A stretch of DNA of 28,541 bases from Streptomyces novaecaesareae (GTDB lineage Bacteria > Actinomycetota > Actinomycetes > Streptomycetales > Streptomycetaceae). Below the pieces are notes generated by a model. The model worked only from the letters and a program-made list of their open reading frames with translations, searched no databases and was not told the origin of the DNA. This document shows positions 7,150 through 14,992 of the stretch, in pieces (positions within the stretch are counted from its first letter, which is position 1; every line of letters starts with the position of its first letter). The DNA lies in assembly GCF_000716875.1 (NCBI RefSeq), contig NZ_JNWQ01000089.1, positions 1 through 28,541 of the forward strand, read 5' to 3'. A program made the translations under genes and the position numbers.

Positions 7150-7175
7150 CACCCGGCCCGCGCTCACCCCGGGTG
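7150..7175. terminator. Short stem-loop between convergent genes
   Basis: CACCCGG (7150-7156) pairs with CCGGGTG (7169-7175) in the 28-base gap between the metallo-hydrolase and oxidoreductase stops. Confidence 0.45.
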
Positions 7176-7177
7176 GC

Positions 7178-8164
7178 TCAACCGCCCACCCGGACCACGT
7201 ACTTCCCGGTCGCCCGCCCGTCCTCCATGGCGTCGTGGGCGGCCGGGACGGCGGCCAGGTCGGGCAGTTCGGTGACGGGCAGCTTCAGGCCGCCGTCGGC
7301 GAGGAGGTCGAGGACCCGGCGGATGGCGCGGGCCAGCCGGTCGGGGGCGGTGGCGGCCAGGCCGCGGTGGCTGAAGCCGGTGACGGTGAGGTTGCCGGCC
7401 ATGAGGCGGCCGAGCGGGGGCAGGTCGGCGACGGCGCCGCCGCCCGCGTTGCCGAACAGGACGATCCGGGCGCCGGGTGCCGCCACGGCGAGGTCGAGTT
7501 CGAGGGCCGCGGTGCCCAGCGGGTCGAGCAGGAGGTCGACGCCCCGGCCGTCGGTGGCGGCGCGGACGGCCTCGGGCAGGGCCTCGTCGCGGGCGAAGGC
7601 GTGGTCGTAGCCGGCGGTGATCGCGGCGGCCGCCTTCTCCGGGCGGCCGACGGTGCCGATCAGCCGGCCGCCGCCGAGCAGCGGGACGAGCTGGGCGACG
7701 GCGTTGCCGATCCCGCCGCCCGCCGAGTGCACCAGGACGGTGTCGCCGGGGGTGAAGCGGCCGGCGTCGGTGAGCAGCAGCATCGAGGTGGCCAGGCCCA
7801 GCGGGACGGCGGCGGCCTCGCGCAGCGCCACTCCGTCCGGGAGCGGCACGGTGAGCGTGGCCTCGGCGACCACCGTCTCGGCGAGCCCGGCGCCGACCGG
7901 TGCGGCCACCACCCGGTCGCCCACGGCCAGTCCGGTGACGCCCTCGCCGAGCTCCCGGACCGTTCCGGACACCTCCTTGCCGGGCAGGTACGGCCATTCG
8001 GTGGTGTACGCGGCGTCGCCGCGGCGGTGCATCACGTCCACGAAGTTCAGCCCCGCGTAGGCGACGTCGATCGCCACCCGGCCGGGCCCGGGGCGCACTG
8101 CCTCGACCTCCCGGACCTGCGAGTTCTCGGCTCCACCGGGTGCGGTCATCACCAGTGCGCGCAT
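7178..8164 (-). CDS. Zinc-type alcohol dehydrogenase-like quinone oxidoreductase
   Basis: This is a 328-residue medium-chain dehydrogenase/reductase of the NADPH:quinone oxidoreductase (QOR) group. The N-terminal GroES-like domain contains YAGLNFVDVMHRRGDAAY and the family signature LPGKEVSGTVRELGEGV. The Rossmann domain has VLVHSAGGGIGNAVAQL (GxGxxG-type, about residues 144-160) and the C-terminal GKYVVRVGG ends the protein as in QORs. The catalytic-zinc cysteines and the structural-zinc Cys cluster of true alcohol dehydrogenases are missing, as expected for zinc-free QORs. Likely reaction: NADPH-dependent reduction of quinones or enones. It is divergent from an ArsR-family gene and the two share a 111-base control region with a palindrome, so it is probably under that regulator. 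Confidence 0.9.
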   Translation of the reverse strand: MRALVMTAPGGAENSQVREVEAVRPGPGRVAIDVAYAGLNFVDVMHRRGDAAYTTEWPYLPGKEVSGTVRELGEGVTGLAVGDRVVAAPVGAGLAETVVAEATLTVPLPDGVALREAAAVPLGLATSMLLLTDAGRFTPGDTVLVHSAGGGIGNAVAQLVPLLGGGRLIGTVGRPEKAAAAITAGYDHAFARDEALPEAVRAATDGRGVDLLLDPLGTAALELDLAVAAPGARIVLFGNAGGGAVADLPPLGRLMAGNLTVTGFSHRGLAATAPDRLARAIRRVLDLLADGGLKLPVTELPDLAAVPAAHDAMEDGRATGKYVVRVGG

Positions 8165-8186
8165 GTCGGTCCCCCTGAGCTACGAT

Positions 8187-8197
8187 GTTCGACGAAC
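8187..8197. promoter_or_regulatory. Candidate ArsR operator
   Basis: GTTCG-A-CGAAC is a perfect 11-bp palindrome, 22 bases before the oxidoreductase start and 78 bases before the ArsR start, within the shared divergent control region. Confidence 0.45.
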
Positions 8198-8275
8198 TAC
8201 GAAGTTGGTTCCGTGGACAGTGGTACCACGCCGTTTCCATGGATGTCGAACATTGCAGATCAGAGAGGTCTGACC

Positions 8276-8665
8276 GTGCCCCGCAGCACCCGCCGCCGAC
8301 CGGCTCTCGCCCACCCCGCGACCGAGGAGATCGACCTCCTCGACGTCCTGCACGCGCTCTCCGACCCCACCCGGATGACCATCGTCCGCGTTCTGCGGTC
8401 CGAACCCGAGCGCGCCTGCGGCACCTTCCCGGTGGACGTCGCGCCCTCCACCCTCAGCCACCACTTCAAGGTGCTGCGCGAGTCCGGCCTGATCACCCAG
8501 CGCGAGGAGGCCAACCGTCGCTTCTCCGCCCTGCGCACGGTCGACCTGGAGCGGCGCTTCCCCGGCCTGCTCGACACGGTCCTCGCCGCCCACGCCCAGT
8601 CCCACGCCCACGCCCAGTCCCACACCGGGGCGGACCCCGGCGCCGAGGGGGACGCGCAGGCCTGA
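8276..8665 (+). CDS. ArsR-family winged-helix repressor
   Basis: This is a 129-residue ArsR-type regulator. LHALSDPTRMTIVRVL is the canonical first helices, and PSTLSHHFKVLRESGLI is the recognition helix, followed by the wing residues REEANRRFSALR. ERACGTFPV carries the only cysteine, so the classical metal-binding CxC is absent and it probably senses a non-metal ligand. The C-terminal tail is a His/Ala/Gln/Ser stretch made by an 18-bp repeat unit (8591-8620). The GTG start at 8276 is preferred because GAGAGG lies seven bases upstream; an ATG at 8243 has none. It is divergent from the quinone oxidoreductase, its likely target. Confidence 0.85.
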   Translation: MPRSTRRRPALAHPATEEIDLLDVLHALSDPTRMTIVRVLRSEPERACGTFPVDVAPSTLSHHFKVLRESGLITQREEANRRFSALRTVDLERRFPGLLDTVLAAHAQSHAHAQSHTGADPGAEGDAQA

Positions 8666-8672
8666 CCGGCGC

Positions 8673-10511
8673 TCAGTGTCGCCGCCAGACCGCCCAGTTC
8701 TGCCCGGCGTCGGCCCGCTCGACGTACCAGTCGGCGGGGTGGTCGGGCCAGTAGGCCTCCGGCGGCTGCCCGGCCCCGGGCAGCGGGGTGACCAGGACGT
8801 TCGCCTCCGCCGGGACGGGCTGCCAGCGCGGGTCGCGGTACCAGATCCGGCCCTGGTAGACCTCGAAGGCCTGGGCGGCGCGCAGCGCCCAGTCGATGTC
8901 CCAGGCGAACACCACGTTGTCGTCCCCGCCGATCCCGGCGGCGCGGGTGAAGCCGGTCGCCAGGCCCGCCCGCCACTTCGCGTGCGGCTGGGCGACCTGG
9001 GTGGTGATCGTCGAGGTCGCGAAGGCGGCGAACATCGCCAGCGAGAGGCCGATGGCCGGCAGCACCCGGCGCCCCCCGGAGCTCCGCACCAGGACCACCG
9101 CGCCGAGGACGACCAGGGCGGCGGCGGTGGACCTGAGCATGCTGAGCCGGCCCCAGTCGGCGGCCAGGAACGAGACGTCCGGCATGCACCAGGGGATGAA
9201 GAGACCGGTGCGCAGCTCCGAACCGGCCGACCGGACGACCGTCTCGGCGAGCAGCACGGTGAGCCCGGCCGCCGCTGCCGCCGCCCGGCCCAGGGCGCGG
9301 CGCCCGCAGCGGACGAGCACCGCGACGCCCGTCACGAAGGCCGCCGGGACGAGGTAGGAGGTGTAGCGGGCGTACACCCAGTCGTCGATCCGGCCGCCGG
9401 GCGGCAGGGCGGCGGCGGAGGCCAGGGCGGTGCCGACCAGCAGCGCCACCAGCACCCCGCCGGTGATCCGGTGCGCGGGCGGGAAACGGCGGCGGGCCAC
9501 CGCGGCCAGGCAGGCGACGACGGCCAGTCCGCCGATGCCCCAGGTGGAGACGGTGAAGTACCAGATCTGGCCGGCGGTCCGGGTGAGGGTCCGCCCGGCG
9601 GCCTCCGGGTCGGTCAGGCCGTCCCAGAGGTAGCCGCCGACGTCGCTGTTCTCGACGGTGAACTGCGCGTGCAGCCAGGCCGCCAGCAGCCGGGCGCCGA
9701 GTACGCCCAGGCCGAGCGCGGCGAGTCCGGCGGCCGTGGCCCGCCATGGCACGAGGCGCAGCAGCAGGACACCGAGGAACGCGACGGCGGTCAGGGCGAC
9801 CACCACACCGCCGCGGTCGTGCACGGCCATCGCGTAGCCGGCGGCCGCGCCCGCCCCGACGGCGTGCCAGGTGCGGCGGCGCAGCGTGCCCTCGGCGAGC
9901 CAGCCGTGCAGGCAGAGCAGCCAGGCGAGGACCAGGACGGGCAGGACGGCGTCGGTCAGCACGAACTGCGAGTAGAAGACCAGGGGCGGCAGCAGGGCGG
10001 TCGCGGCGCCGAAGACGTACGCGAGCGGCCGGCCCAGGCCGAGGCGGCGCAGGGCGACGTAGGCGAGCGGCAGGGCCAGCGCGTTGACGGCGGCGTTGAT
10101 GCCCATGATCAGGTGGTACGCGGTCGTCGGGTCGTCGGCCAGGCGCAGCGCGGGGGAGATCAGCAGGGGGTAGCCGCCGGGGATGACCACGCCGACCGGG
10201 ATCTCGGTGGCCGGGCGGCCGGCCAGGACGCGGGTCAGGGCGAGGTAGGAGTCCTCGTCGGGATGGACGGACGGGAAGCTCATGTGCCGGACGAGGACGA
10301 GCCGGAACAGCAGCTCGGCGAGGTAGCCGACGAGCAGCACGATCCCGGGCCGGGCGGCGACGGACCGGAAGACCGCGGACCGGACGGCGGCTGCGGACCG
10401 GATGGCGACGGACCGGACGGCGGCCGGCAGGGTGTCGGCGGGTCGGGCGGTGGTGGGCTCGGCGGTGTCGGGCCGGAGCGGGCTCGGCCGGGGTGTGGTG
10501 CGTGACGGCAT
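8673..10511 (-). CDS. Polytopic GT39-like glycosyltransferase
   Basis: This is a 612-residue integral membrane protein resembling lipid-phospho-sugar-dependent glycosyltransferases (PMT/ArnT, GT39-like). After a cytoplasmic N-terminus of about 75 residues, the first helix (GIVLLVGYLAELLF) is followed by HPDEDSYLAL; the acidic pair in the first extracytoplasmic loop is where these enzymes keep their catalytic Asp. About ten more hydrophobic segments follow, then a soluble C-terminal domain ending YVERADAGQNWAVWRRH. The N-terminus contains imperfect repeats of V-R-S/R-S-A. Start ATG 10511 has AAGGGGGG upstream; in-frame codons further up run through tandem repeats and are not used. The acceptor is unknown; a cell-wall polymer or exported glycoprotein is plausible. 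It is followed directly by the convergent ArsR gene. Confidence 0.75.
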   Translation of the reverse strand: MPSRTTPRPSPLRPDTAEPTTARPADTLPAAVRSVAIRSAAAVRSAVFRSVAARPGIVLLVGYLAELLFRLVLVRHMSFPSVHPDEDSYLALTRVLAGRPATEIPVGVVIPGGYPLLISPALRLADDPTTAYHLIMGINAAVNALALPLAYVALRRLGLGRPLAYVFGAATALLPPLVFYSQFVLTDAVLPVLVLAWLLCLHGWLAEGTLRRRTWHAVGAGAAAGYAMAVHDRGGVVVALTAVAFLGVLLLRLVPWRATAAGLAALGLGVLGARLLAAWLHAQFTVENSDVGGYLWDGLTDPEAAGRTLTRTAGQIWYFTVSTWGIGGLAVVACLAAVARRRFPPAHRITGGVLVALLVGTALASAAALPPGGRIDDWVYARYTSYLVPAAFVTGVAVLVRCGRRALGRAAAAAAGLTVLLAETVVRSAGSELRTGLFIPWCMPDVSFLAADWGRLSMLRSTAAALVVLGAVVLVRSSGGRRVLPAIGLSLAMFAAFATSTITTQVAQPHAKWRAGLATGFTRAAGIGGDDNVVFAWDIDWALRAAQAFEVYQGRIWYRDPRWQPVPAEANVLVTPLPGAGQPPEAYWPDHPADWYVERADAGQNWAVWRRH

Positions 10512-10540
10512 GGGCGTGCCCCCCTTCTGTTCTGTCGGAC

Positions 10541-10569
10541 GACTGTATATGTCGTTGGACTGAATATGT
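10541..10569 (-). promoter_or_regulatory. Paired 12-bp direct repeats upstream of the glycosyltransferase
   Basis: GACTGTATATGT (10541-10552) and GACTGAATATGT (10558-10569) are 17 bp apart with one mismatch. They form the only AT-rich patch in the area, 30-58 bases before the start, so they could be -10 elements or operator halves. Confidence 0.5.
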
Positions 10570-10570
10570 A

Positions 10571-10606
10571 GTCCGACTGGTTCCATGGGTCCGACCGGTT
10601 CCATGG
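10571..10606. repeat. Tandem 18-bp repeat
   Basis: The two abutting copies, 10571-10588 and 10589-10606, read GTCCGACYGGTTCCATGG and differ at one base. They lie between the glycosyltransferase promoter region and the next membrane gene. Confidence 0.9.
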
Positions 10607-10620
10607 AGGGGGAGCGGCGC

Positions 10621-11154
10621 TTACCGGTGCCGACGGTGGTACGACACCGTGACCGCCGCCAGCAGCGGCGCCCAGGCGACGGTGGGCAGGTAGAGGAAGC
10701 CGACCAGGAAGTGGCCGAGCGGGGTCATGTCCGTGCCCGGCATGGCCCACCACCCGGCGAAGGGCGTCCATAGCAGAGCCAGCCCGGCGGCGCCGCAGGA
10801 GGCCGCGAGGACCACCGCGCGCGGGTCGACCGGGCGCCCGCCGACGAACGGGACCCAGCGCGGGGGCGCCGTCCCCCAGGGGCGGACCAGCCCGAGGGTG
10901 AGCAGCGCCAGCGCCTCGGTGAACAGGCTCAGGAAGACCGGCCACACCGCACCCCACCCGGTGAAGCCCACCGCCTGGTAGCCCACGTCGGTGTACCCGC
11001 CGTGCCAGCCCGCGACCAGCCCGAGCCGCCACAGCCCGGCCGGCAGCGCGGTCACGGCCGCGACGTGCGCGGCGCGCACGGCCCAGCGGGGCGGGGCGGG
11101 GACGTCGGCGGCGGTGACCGCGACGGTGGCTGCGGCGGGCTGATTCGTCGTCAT
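10621..11154 (-). CDS. Membrane protein of unknown function
   Basis: This 177-residue protein has about four hydrophobic segments: AAHVAAVTALPAGLWRLGL, the stretch around WPVFLSLFTEALALLTLGLV, VVLAASCGAAGLALLWT, and the stretch around HFLVGFLYLPTVAWAPLLAA. It has a short disordered N-terminus and a basic tail YHRRHR. The start ATG 11154 follows GGGAGG by eight bases; a GTG two codons upstream abuts that site and is unlikely. I do not recognise the family. It is in the same direction as the glycosyltransferase, separated by 109 bases with a promoter-like region, and downstream of the CDP-alcohol phosphotransferase gene, so a link to lipid or envelope glycan metabolism is possible but unproven. 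Confidence 0.75.
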   Translation of the reverse strand: MTTNQPAAATVAVTAADVPAPPRWAVRAAHVAAVTALPAGLWRLGLVAGWHGGYTDVGYQAVGFTGWGAVWPVFLSLFTEALALLTLGLVRPWGTAPPRWVPFVGGRPVDPRAVVLAASCGAAGLALLWTPFAGWWAMPGTDMTPLGHFLVGFLYLPTVAWAPLLAAVTVSYHRRHR

Positions 11155-11219
11155 GCCCACACCCTCCCGCGCGGCCCGGGCCGGTCGCGTCCACCCGGCG
11201 GCGGGTCCGGCCCGGGCCC

Positions 11220-11237
11220 CTCCCCCGGGCGGGGGAG
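11220..11237. terminator. GC stem-loop after the CDP-alcohol phosphotransferase
   Basis: CTCCCCC and GGGGGAG flank GGGC. It lies in the 156-base gap 11155-11310, which otherwise holds only short GGGGCCCAGCG repeats. Confidence 0.4.
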
Positions 11238-11310
11238 CAGCACCTCAGTCCCCCCGCAGGCACAGGGCGCGGGGCCCAGCGGTCGGGGCCCAGCGTTCAG
11301 GGCGCGGGGC

Positions 11311-12078
11311 TCAGCGCAGGCGCGAGGACGACAGGATCGACGCCAGGTGCGCGACCACCATGCCCCAGGTGATCACCGCGATCCCCGCGAGCGCCGCCCG
11401 CGTCGCGTCCAGGTTGCCGAGCCCGGCGTCCACCGCGGCCGCCGCCAGCAGCACCAGCGAGGCCTCGATGCCGTTGGTCACCCGGTGGATCTTGAACAGC
11501 GAGGCGACCTTGCGGGCCGTCGCGATGCCCTGCGAGCGCGGCTGCGTCGACTCCTCGTCCGCCGGCGGCCGACCGCTGCGGGCCCGGGCCACGTCCACCA
11601 GGTCCGTCGAGGCCTTGAGCAGCACCACGCCCAGCGCGGCCGCCAGGCCCGCCGACACCCACAGCTCCGAGCCGCCGCGCGCCGCCCGTACGCCCGCGCC
11701 GATCATCAGCGCGGCGTCCGCCAGGTAGGCGCCGAGCCGGTCCACGTACACCCCGGCCATGCTGAACTGGCGCTTCCAGCGCGCCACTTCGCCGTCCACG
11801 CAGTCGAAGAGCAGGAACAGCTGGAACAGCACGGCCGCCAGCACCGCGCCGGTCAGGCCCGGGATCAGCAGCGCCGCGCCACCGCCGACGCCGCACACCA
11901 CCATCACCCAGGTGAGGGTGTTCGGCGACACCGACGTCCGGACCAGCTGCCGGGTGGTCCGCAGCGAGATCGCCCGCATGTACAGCCGGCCCGCCCAGTG
12001 CTCACCGTTGCGGCTCTGCAGCTTGGCCTGCGGCTGGCACACCTCGCGCAGCTCGGCGAGCGCCGGAGCAGCCACCAT
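11311..12078 (-). CDS. CDP-alcohol phosphotransferase family membrane protein
   Basis: This is a 255-residue protein of the CDP-alcohol phosphatidyltransferase superfamily, which makes phospholipid head groups by swapping CMP for an alcohol at the membrane. The signature D-x2-D-G-x2-A-R-x8-G-x3-D is present in DCVDGEVARW...MAGVYVDRLG (about residues 93-118). The fourth aspartate, expected four residues after the third, is alanine here (VDRLGAYLAD); that residue is the proposed catalytic base in characterised members. Five or six hydrophobic segments surround the motif. Start ATG 12078 follows GGAGGG by about eight bases. The enzyme is either specialised, uses the nearby Asp of YLAD, or is inactive. 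Its alcohol substrate is unknown. Confidence 0.8.
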   Translation of the reverse strand: MVAAPALAELREVCQPQAKLQSRNGEHWAGRLYMRAISLRTTRQLVRTSVSPNTLTWVMVVCGVGGGAALLIPGLTGAVLAAVLFQLFLLFDCVDGEVARWKRQFSMAGVYVDRLGAYLADAALMIGAGVRAARGGSELWVSAGLAAALGVVLLKASTDLVDVARARSGRPPADEESTQPRSQGIATARKVASLFKIHRVTNGIEASLVLLAAAAVDAGLGNLDATRAALAGIAVITWGMVVAHLASILSSSRLR

Positions 12079-12371
12079 GACGACATCCCTCCACCTGTCC
12101 CGTGACGATCACCACAGGCTACGGCCTCCCGGGAACGCTCCGACCAGCCGGTACGCCCCCTGCGGGCCGGCCCGTGCCGCCGGCGCCTGCCGCCCGTTCG
12201 GCGCAGCCGTACCGAGGGTGCGGCCGGGCGAAAACCGGTGGGCCGGCCGACGGCCCCCGGGCTAGGCTGCGCGGGTTCGCCGGACCGTACGCCCCGGGCC
12301 GAATCGCCCGCTCCCGCAAGCCGGTTGACGCGGTCCGACGCGGTCCGGAGCAGAACGAGGAGTGTTGATCC
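12079..12371. other. Divergent control region between the phosphotransferase and NUDIX genes
   Basis: It contains no gene. A TAGGCT at 12263-12268 could be a -10 box for the plus strand. A perfect 10-bp tandem repeat, GACGCGGTCC at 12327-12346, sits just before the NUDIX ribosome binding site. Confidence 0.5.
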
Positions 12372-13010
12372 ATGGAGACCACGGACGGCCCGCCGCAGAG
12401 CCCCGAACCGACCGCCCCGGCAGACCTGGTCGCCCCGGCCGCCCTGGCCGCCCTGGCCGCCCTGGCCGACCTGGTCGGACTGCTGGACCGCCACCGGCCG
12501 CAGGGCCCGGTGGAGACCGCCGACCACGAGCGGGCCCGCCGCCTCGCCGACACCGCCGGCGCCTGGGACCGCGGCACCTTCCCGCTCCACTTCACCGCCT
12601 CCGCGCTGATCGTCCACCCGCCGACCCGCCGCGTCCTGCTGCGCTGGCACGTCCGCCAGCAGGCCTGGCTGCAGGTCGGCGGCCACGGCGACCCGGGGGA
12701 GACCCTCCCGCTGGACATCGCCCTGCGCGAGGGCCGGGAGGAGACCGGACTGGCCGACCTCACCCCGTGGCCCGACGCCGCCCTGGTCCACCTCGCCGTG
12801 GTCCCCGTCCCGGCCTCGCCCGCCGAACCCGCCCACGAGCACGCCGACCTGCGCTTCCTCCTGGCGACCGGCACCCCGGACCGCGCCCGGCCGGAGAACC
12901 CGGCCTCCCCGCTGGAGTGGCTCACCGTCGAGGAAGCCCGGCAGCGGACCACCGAGGAGAACCTCCGCGAGACCCTCGACCGCGCCGCCCGCCTGCTCCC
13001 GCCCGCCTGA
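12372..13010 (+). CDS. NUDIX hydrolase
   Basis: This is a 212-residue NUDIX-fold pyrophosphohydrolase, which cleaves nucleoside diphosphates linked to a moiety X. The box is GHGDPGETLPLDIALREGRE followed by ETGL, and it contains the metal-binding REGREE core. It has eight residues instead of seven between the first Glu and the RE pair, a one-residue insertion. The LLRWHVRQQAWLQVGGHG lead-in is normal for the family. An N-terminal extension contains ALAALAALADLVGLL, produced by 9-bp DNA repeats (about 12439-12471), probably a helix. GAGGAG lies about ten bases before the ATG. It is followed after 46 bases by a HAD hydrolase on the same strand, so the two are likely co-transcribed as a nucleotide or sugar-phosphate clean-up pair. 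Confidence 0.85.
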   Translation: METTDGPPQSPEPTAPADLVAPAALAALAALADLVGLLDRHRPQGPVETADHERARRLADTAGAWDRGTFPLHFTASALIVHPPTRRVLLRWHVRQQAWLQVGGHGDPGETLPLDIALREGREETGLADLTPWPDAALVHLAVVPVPASPAEPAHEHADLRFLLATGTPDRARPENPASPLEWLTVEEARQRTTEENLRETLDRAARLLPPA

Positions 13011-13056
13011 CGCACTCCCCGAAGCACGTCCTGAAACACCCTCTGGAGACCACCGG

Positions 13057-13743
13057 ATGCACACCGACCAGACCCTCATCTTCGACGCCGACGACACCCT
13101 CTGGGAGAACAACGTCCTCTTCGAGCGGGTCATCGACGGCTTCCTCGACTGGGTCGCCACCCCCGACGAGCGGGACCGCACCCGCTCCGTCCTGGACGGG
13201 ATCGAGGCCGCCAACTCCGCCGCCCTCGGCTACGGCGCCGCCGTCTTCCGGCAGAGCCTCGCCGACTGCCTGCAGCAGCTCAACGGCGGCCGCACCCCCA
13301 CCCCCGCCGAGCAGGCCCGGATCGACGAACTGCTCACCCCGCTGAACAGCCGGCAGGTCGAGCTGATCCCCGGCGTCGCCGACACCCTCGCCGCCCTCGC
13401 CGACCGCCACCACCTGCTGCTGCTCACCAAGGGCGACCAGGACGAGCAGCAGCGCAAGGTGGCGCAGTCCACGATCGACCACCACTTCCGGGGCATCCAC
13501 ATCGTGGCCGAGAAGTCCGTCGACACCTACCGGCAGCTGACCGCCGAGCTCGGCCTCGCCCCGGACCGGACCTGGATGATCGGCAACTCGCCCAAGTCCG
13601 ACATCGCCCCCGCCCGCCGGGCCGGCCTGCGCACCGTCTTCATCCCGCACGAGCACACCTGGGTGCTGGAGCACGAGGACCTCGGCCCGGACGAGGCGAC
13701 GCTGCAGCTCGGAACCTTCCCCGAGCTGCTGCGCCACTTCTGA
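13057..13743 (+). CDS. HAD-superfamily hydrolase
   Basis: This is a 228-residue haloacid-dehalogenase-type phosphatase. Motif I is FDADDTLW, with nucleophile Asp10 and Asp12. A helical cap occupies about residues 20-95. Motif II is LLLLTKGD, motif III Lys is in AEKSVDTY, and motif IV is MIGNSPKSDIAPA. The protein ends with FPELLRHF, as in the HAD-IA phosphatases that remove phosphate from small metabolites. A ribosome binding site (CTCTGGAGACC) precedes the ATG. It is in tandem with the NUDIX hydrolase; the substrate is unknown. It is convergent with yidC only 24 bases away, with no strong terminator between them. Confidence 0.9.
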   Translation: MHTDQTLIFDADDTLWENNVLFERVIDGFLDWVATPDERDRTRSVLDGIEAANSAALGYGAAVFRQSLADCLQQLNGGRTPTPAEQARIDELLTPLNSRQVELIPGVADTLAALADRHHLLLLTKGDQDEQQRKVAQSTIDHHFRGIHIVAEKSVDTYRQLTAELGLAPDRTWMIGNSPKSDIAPARRAGLRTVFIPHEHTWVLEHEDLGPDEATLQLGTFPELLRHF

Positions 13744-13767
13744 GCGGAGCGCCGAGCCGAGCAGGGT

Positions 13768-14460
13768 TCAGCCGACGAGCGCGGCCGCCGACACCGGCGC
13801 CCCGTCCCGGTACAGCCAGGCCCGCTCCGCGGCCGACCAGACGCTCGTCGTCAGCAGGTACACCGCGGCGGCCACCGGCACCAGCAGCGCGAACAGCACC
13901 GACCCGAACGACAGGTACGGCAGCAGGCCCGCCCCCGGCTGCGGGGTGGGCTGCGCCGCCGCCGCACGCCGGGCCCGGCGGTAGTTGACGTACCCGACCG
14001 CCGCCAGCCCGGCGTACAGCAGGCCGAACACCACGAACTGCCCCGCCCCGTGCGCGCCCGTGACGTGCAGGCCCAGCGGCACACCGAACAGGGTGTGGTC
14101 GAGCAGGTCGTTCGGCGTCGTGAACAGCCGGTACATCACCGAGAAGAACGGGATCTGCACCAGCATCGGCAGACACCCCGCGGCCGGCGACACCTGCTCC
14201 TTCCGGTACAGCTCCGCCATCGCCTCCCGCAGCTGCTCCGGTCGGCCCTTGTGCTTCTTGTTCAACGCGGCGACCTTCGGCGCGAGCTTGGCCCGCGCCT
14301 TCTCCCCGCGTGCCGCCGCCCGCGCCAGCGGATGCAGCGAGAGCCGTACGGCGACGGTGAACAGCACGATCGCCAGCGCGGCCGGCAGGACGTGGGCGAT
14401 GGCGGAGACGGCGGCGTGCGCGACGGCGACGGCCGGGTCGAGAACGGCGAGAACGGACAT
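13768..14460 (-). CDS. YidC/Oxa1-family membrane protein insertase (small paralogue)
   Basis: This is a 230-residue YidC/Oxa1/Alb3 protein, which inserts proteins into the cytoplasmic membrane. The signatures are VLFTVAVRLSLHPLARA with the hydrophilic-groove Arg, the cytoplasmic hairpin LAPKVAALNKKHKGRPEQL, MAELYRKEQVSPAAGCLPML and VQIPFFSVMYRLF. Four to five membrane segments are predicted. It is shorter than the housekeeping YidC and lacks the large periplasmic domain and a long basic tail, so it is probably the secondary, Streptomyces-type copy. The DUF6412-like gene 80 bases upstream on the same strand is its usual neighbour. Confidence 0.9.
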   Translation of the reverse strand: MSVLAVLDPAVAVAHAAVSAIAHVLPAALAIVLFTVAVRLSLHPLARAAARGEKARAKLAPKVAALNKKHKGRPEQLREAMAELYRKEQVSPAAGCLPMLVQIPFFSVMYRLFTTPNDLLDHTLFGVPLGLHVTGAHGAGQFVVFGLLYAGLAAVGYVNYRRARRAAAAQPTPQPGAGLLPYLSFGSVLFALLVPVAAAVYLLTTSVWSAAERAWLYRDGAPVSAAALVG

Positions 14461-14540
14461 GGTGAAGCGAGCCCTCCGGGGTCTCAGGACATGAGTGATC
14501 GGCGGAGGACGGCCGCGAAGAACCGTGGTAGTACGAGGGG

Positions 14541-14834
14541 TTACGCGGCCGCCAGGGCCGCCCCCGGCGCCCTGGGGCGTCGCCGGCCCCGGGCATCCGG
14601 ATCACGCTGCGGAAGGAACGCCGTACGGAACGCCCGACGCCGCAGCACCCCGCTGCGCACCGCCGCAGGCGCCCGCGCCCCCAGGAGCCGGGCCCCGGCC
14701 AGTGCCCCGGCGACGGCCCCGGCGACCAGCGCCACGGCCGCGACGGCGGCAACCGACGCCAGCGTCCCGCTGTCGGCCACCGAGCCCCCGGTCAGCACCC
14801 GGAGGAGCCCGAGCAACATCGCCACAACGGCCAC
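14541..14834 (-). CDS. DUF6412-like small membrane protein
   Basis: This is a protein of about 97 residues with two hydrophobic segments (AMLLGLLRVL and the AVALVAGAVAGALAG stretch), followed by a basic C-terminal part containing RRRAFRTAFLPQRDPDARGR and RPRAPG. This tail is what I recall for the Streptomyces DUF6412 family, whose genes sit beside a YidC/Oxa1 gene. The GTG at 14834 is preferred, with GAGGGGAG upstream; an ATG at 14819 and a longer start at 14918 are alternatives. Its function is not known; a helper of the neighbouring insertase is an inference from synteny. Confidence 0.7.
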   Translation of the reverse strand: MAVVAMLLGLLRVLTGGSVADSGTLASVAAVAAVALVAGAVAGALAGARLLGARAPAAVRSGVLRRRAFRTAFLPQRDPDARGRRRPRAPGAALAAA

Positions 14835-14956
14835 GGCCCCGCTCTCCCCTCGGTGTCTCGACGGCTCCGGACGTACAAGCAGGACGATCGTACGGCCTCC
14901 CGGGTTCCCGCTCGGCACCGGATGTCCGGCAGCCCCTCGGCGGCGGTGTGCGGGGT

Positions 14957-14983
14957 GTAGCCATCGGTGCTACGCGGGGCTAC
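14957..14983. promoter_or_regulatory. Candidate toxin-antitoxin operator
   Basis: GTAGC (14957-14961) and GCTAC (14969-14973) form an inverted repeat, and GCTAC recurs at 14979-14983. TACCGT (14981-14986) could be the -10 of a leaderless antitoxin transcript, since the ATG is six bases further on. Autoregulation through such repeats is usual for Phd-type antitoxins. Confidence 0.45.
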
Positions 14984-14992
14984 CGTGGAGGG

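Noticed and set aside
8676..10505. 609-codon plus-strand frame
   Set aside because: It mirrors the membrane glycosyltransferase on the minus strand; its Gly/Gln/Asp/Arg-rich product has no domain.
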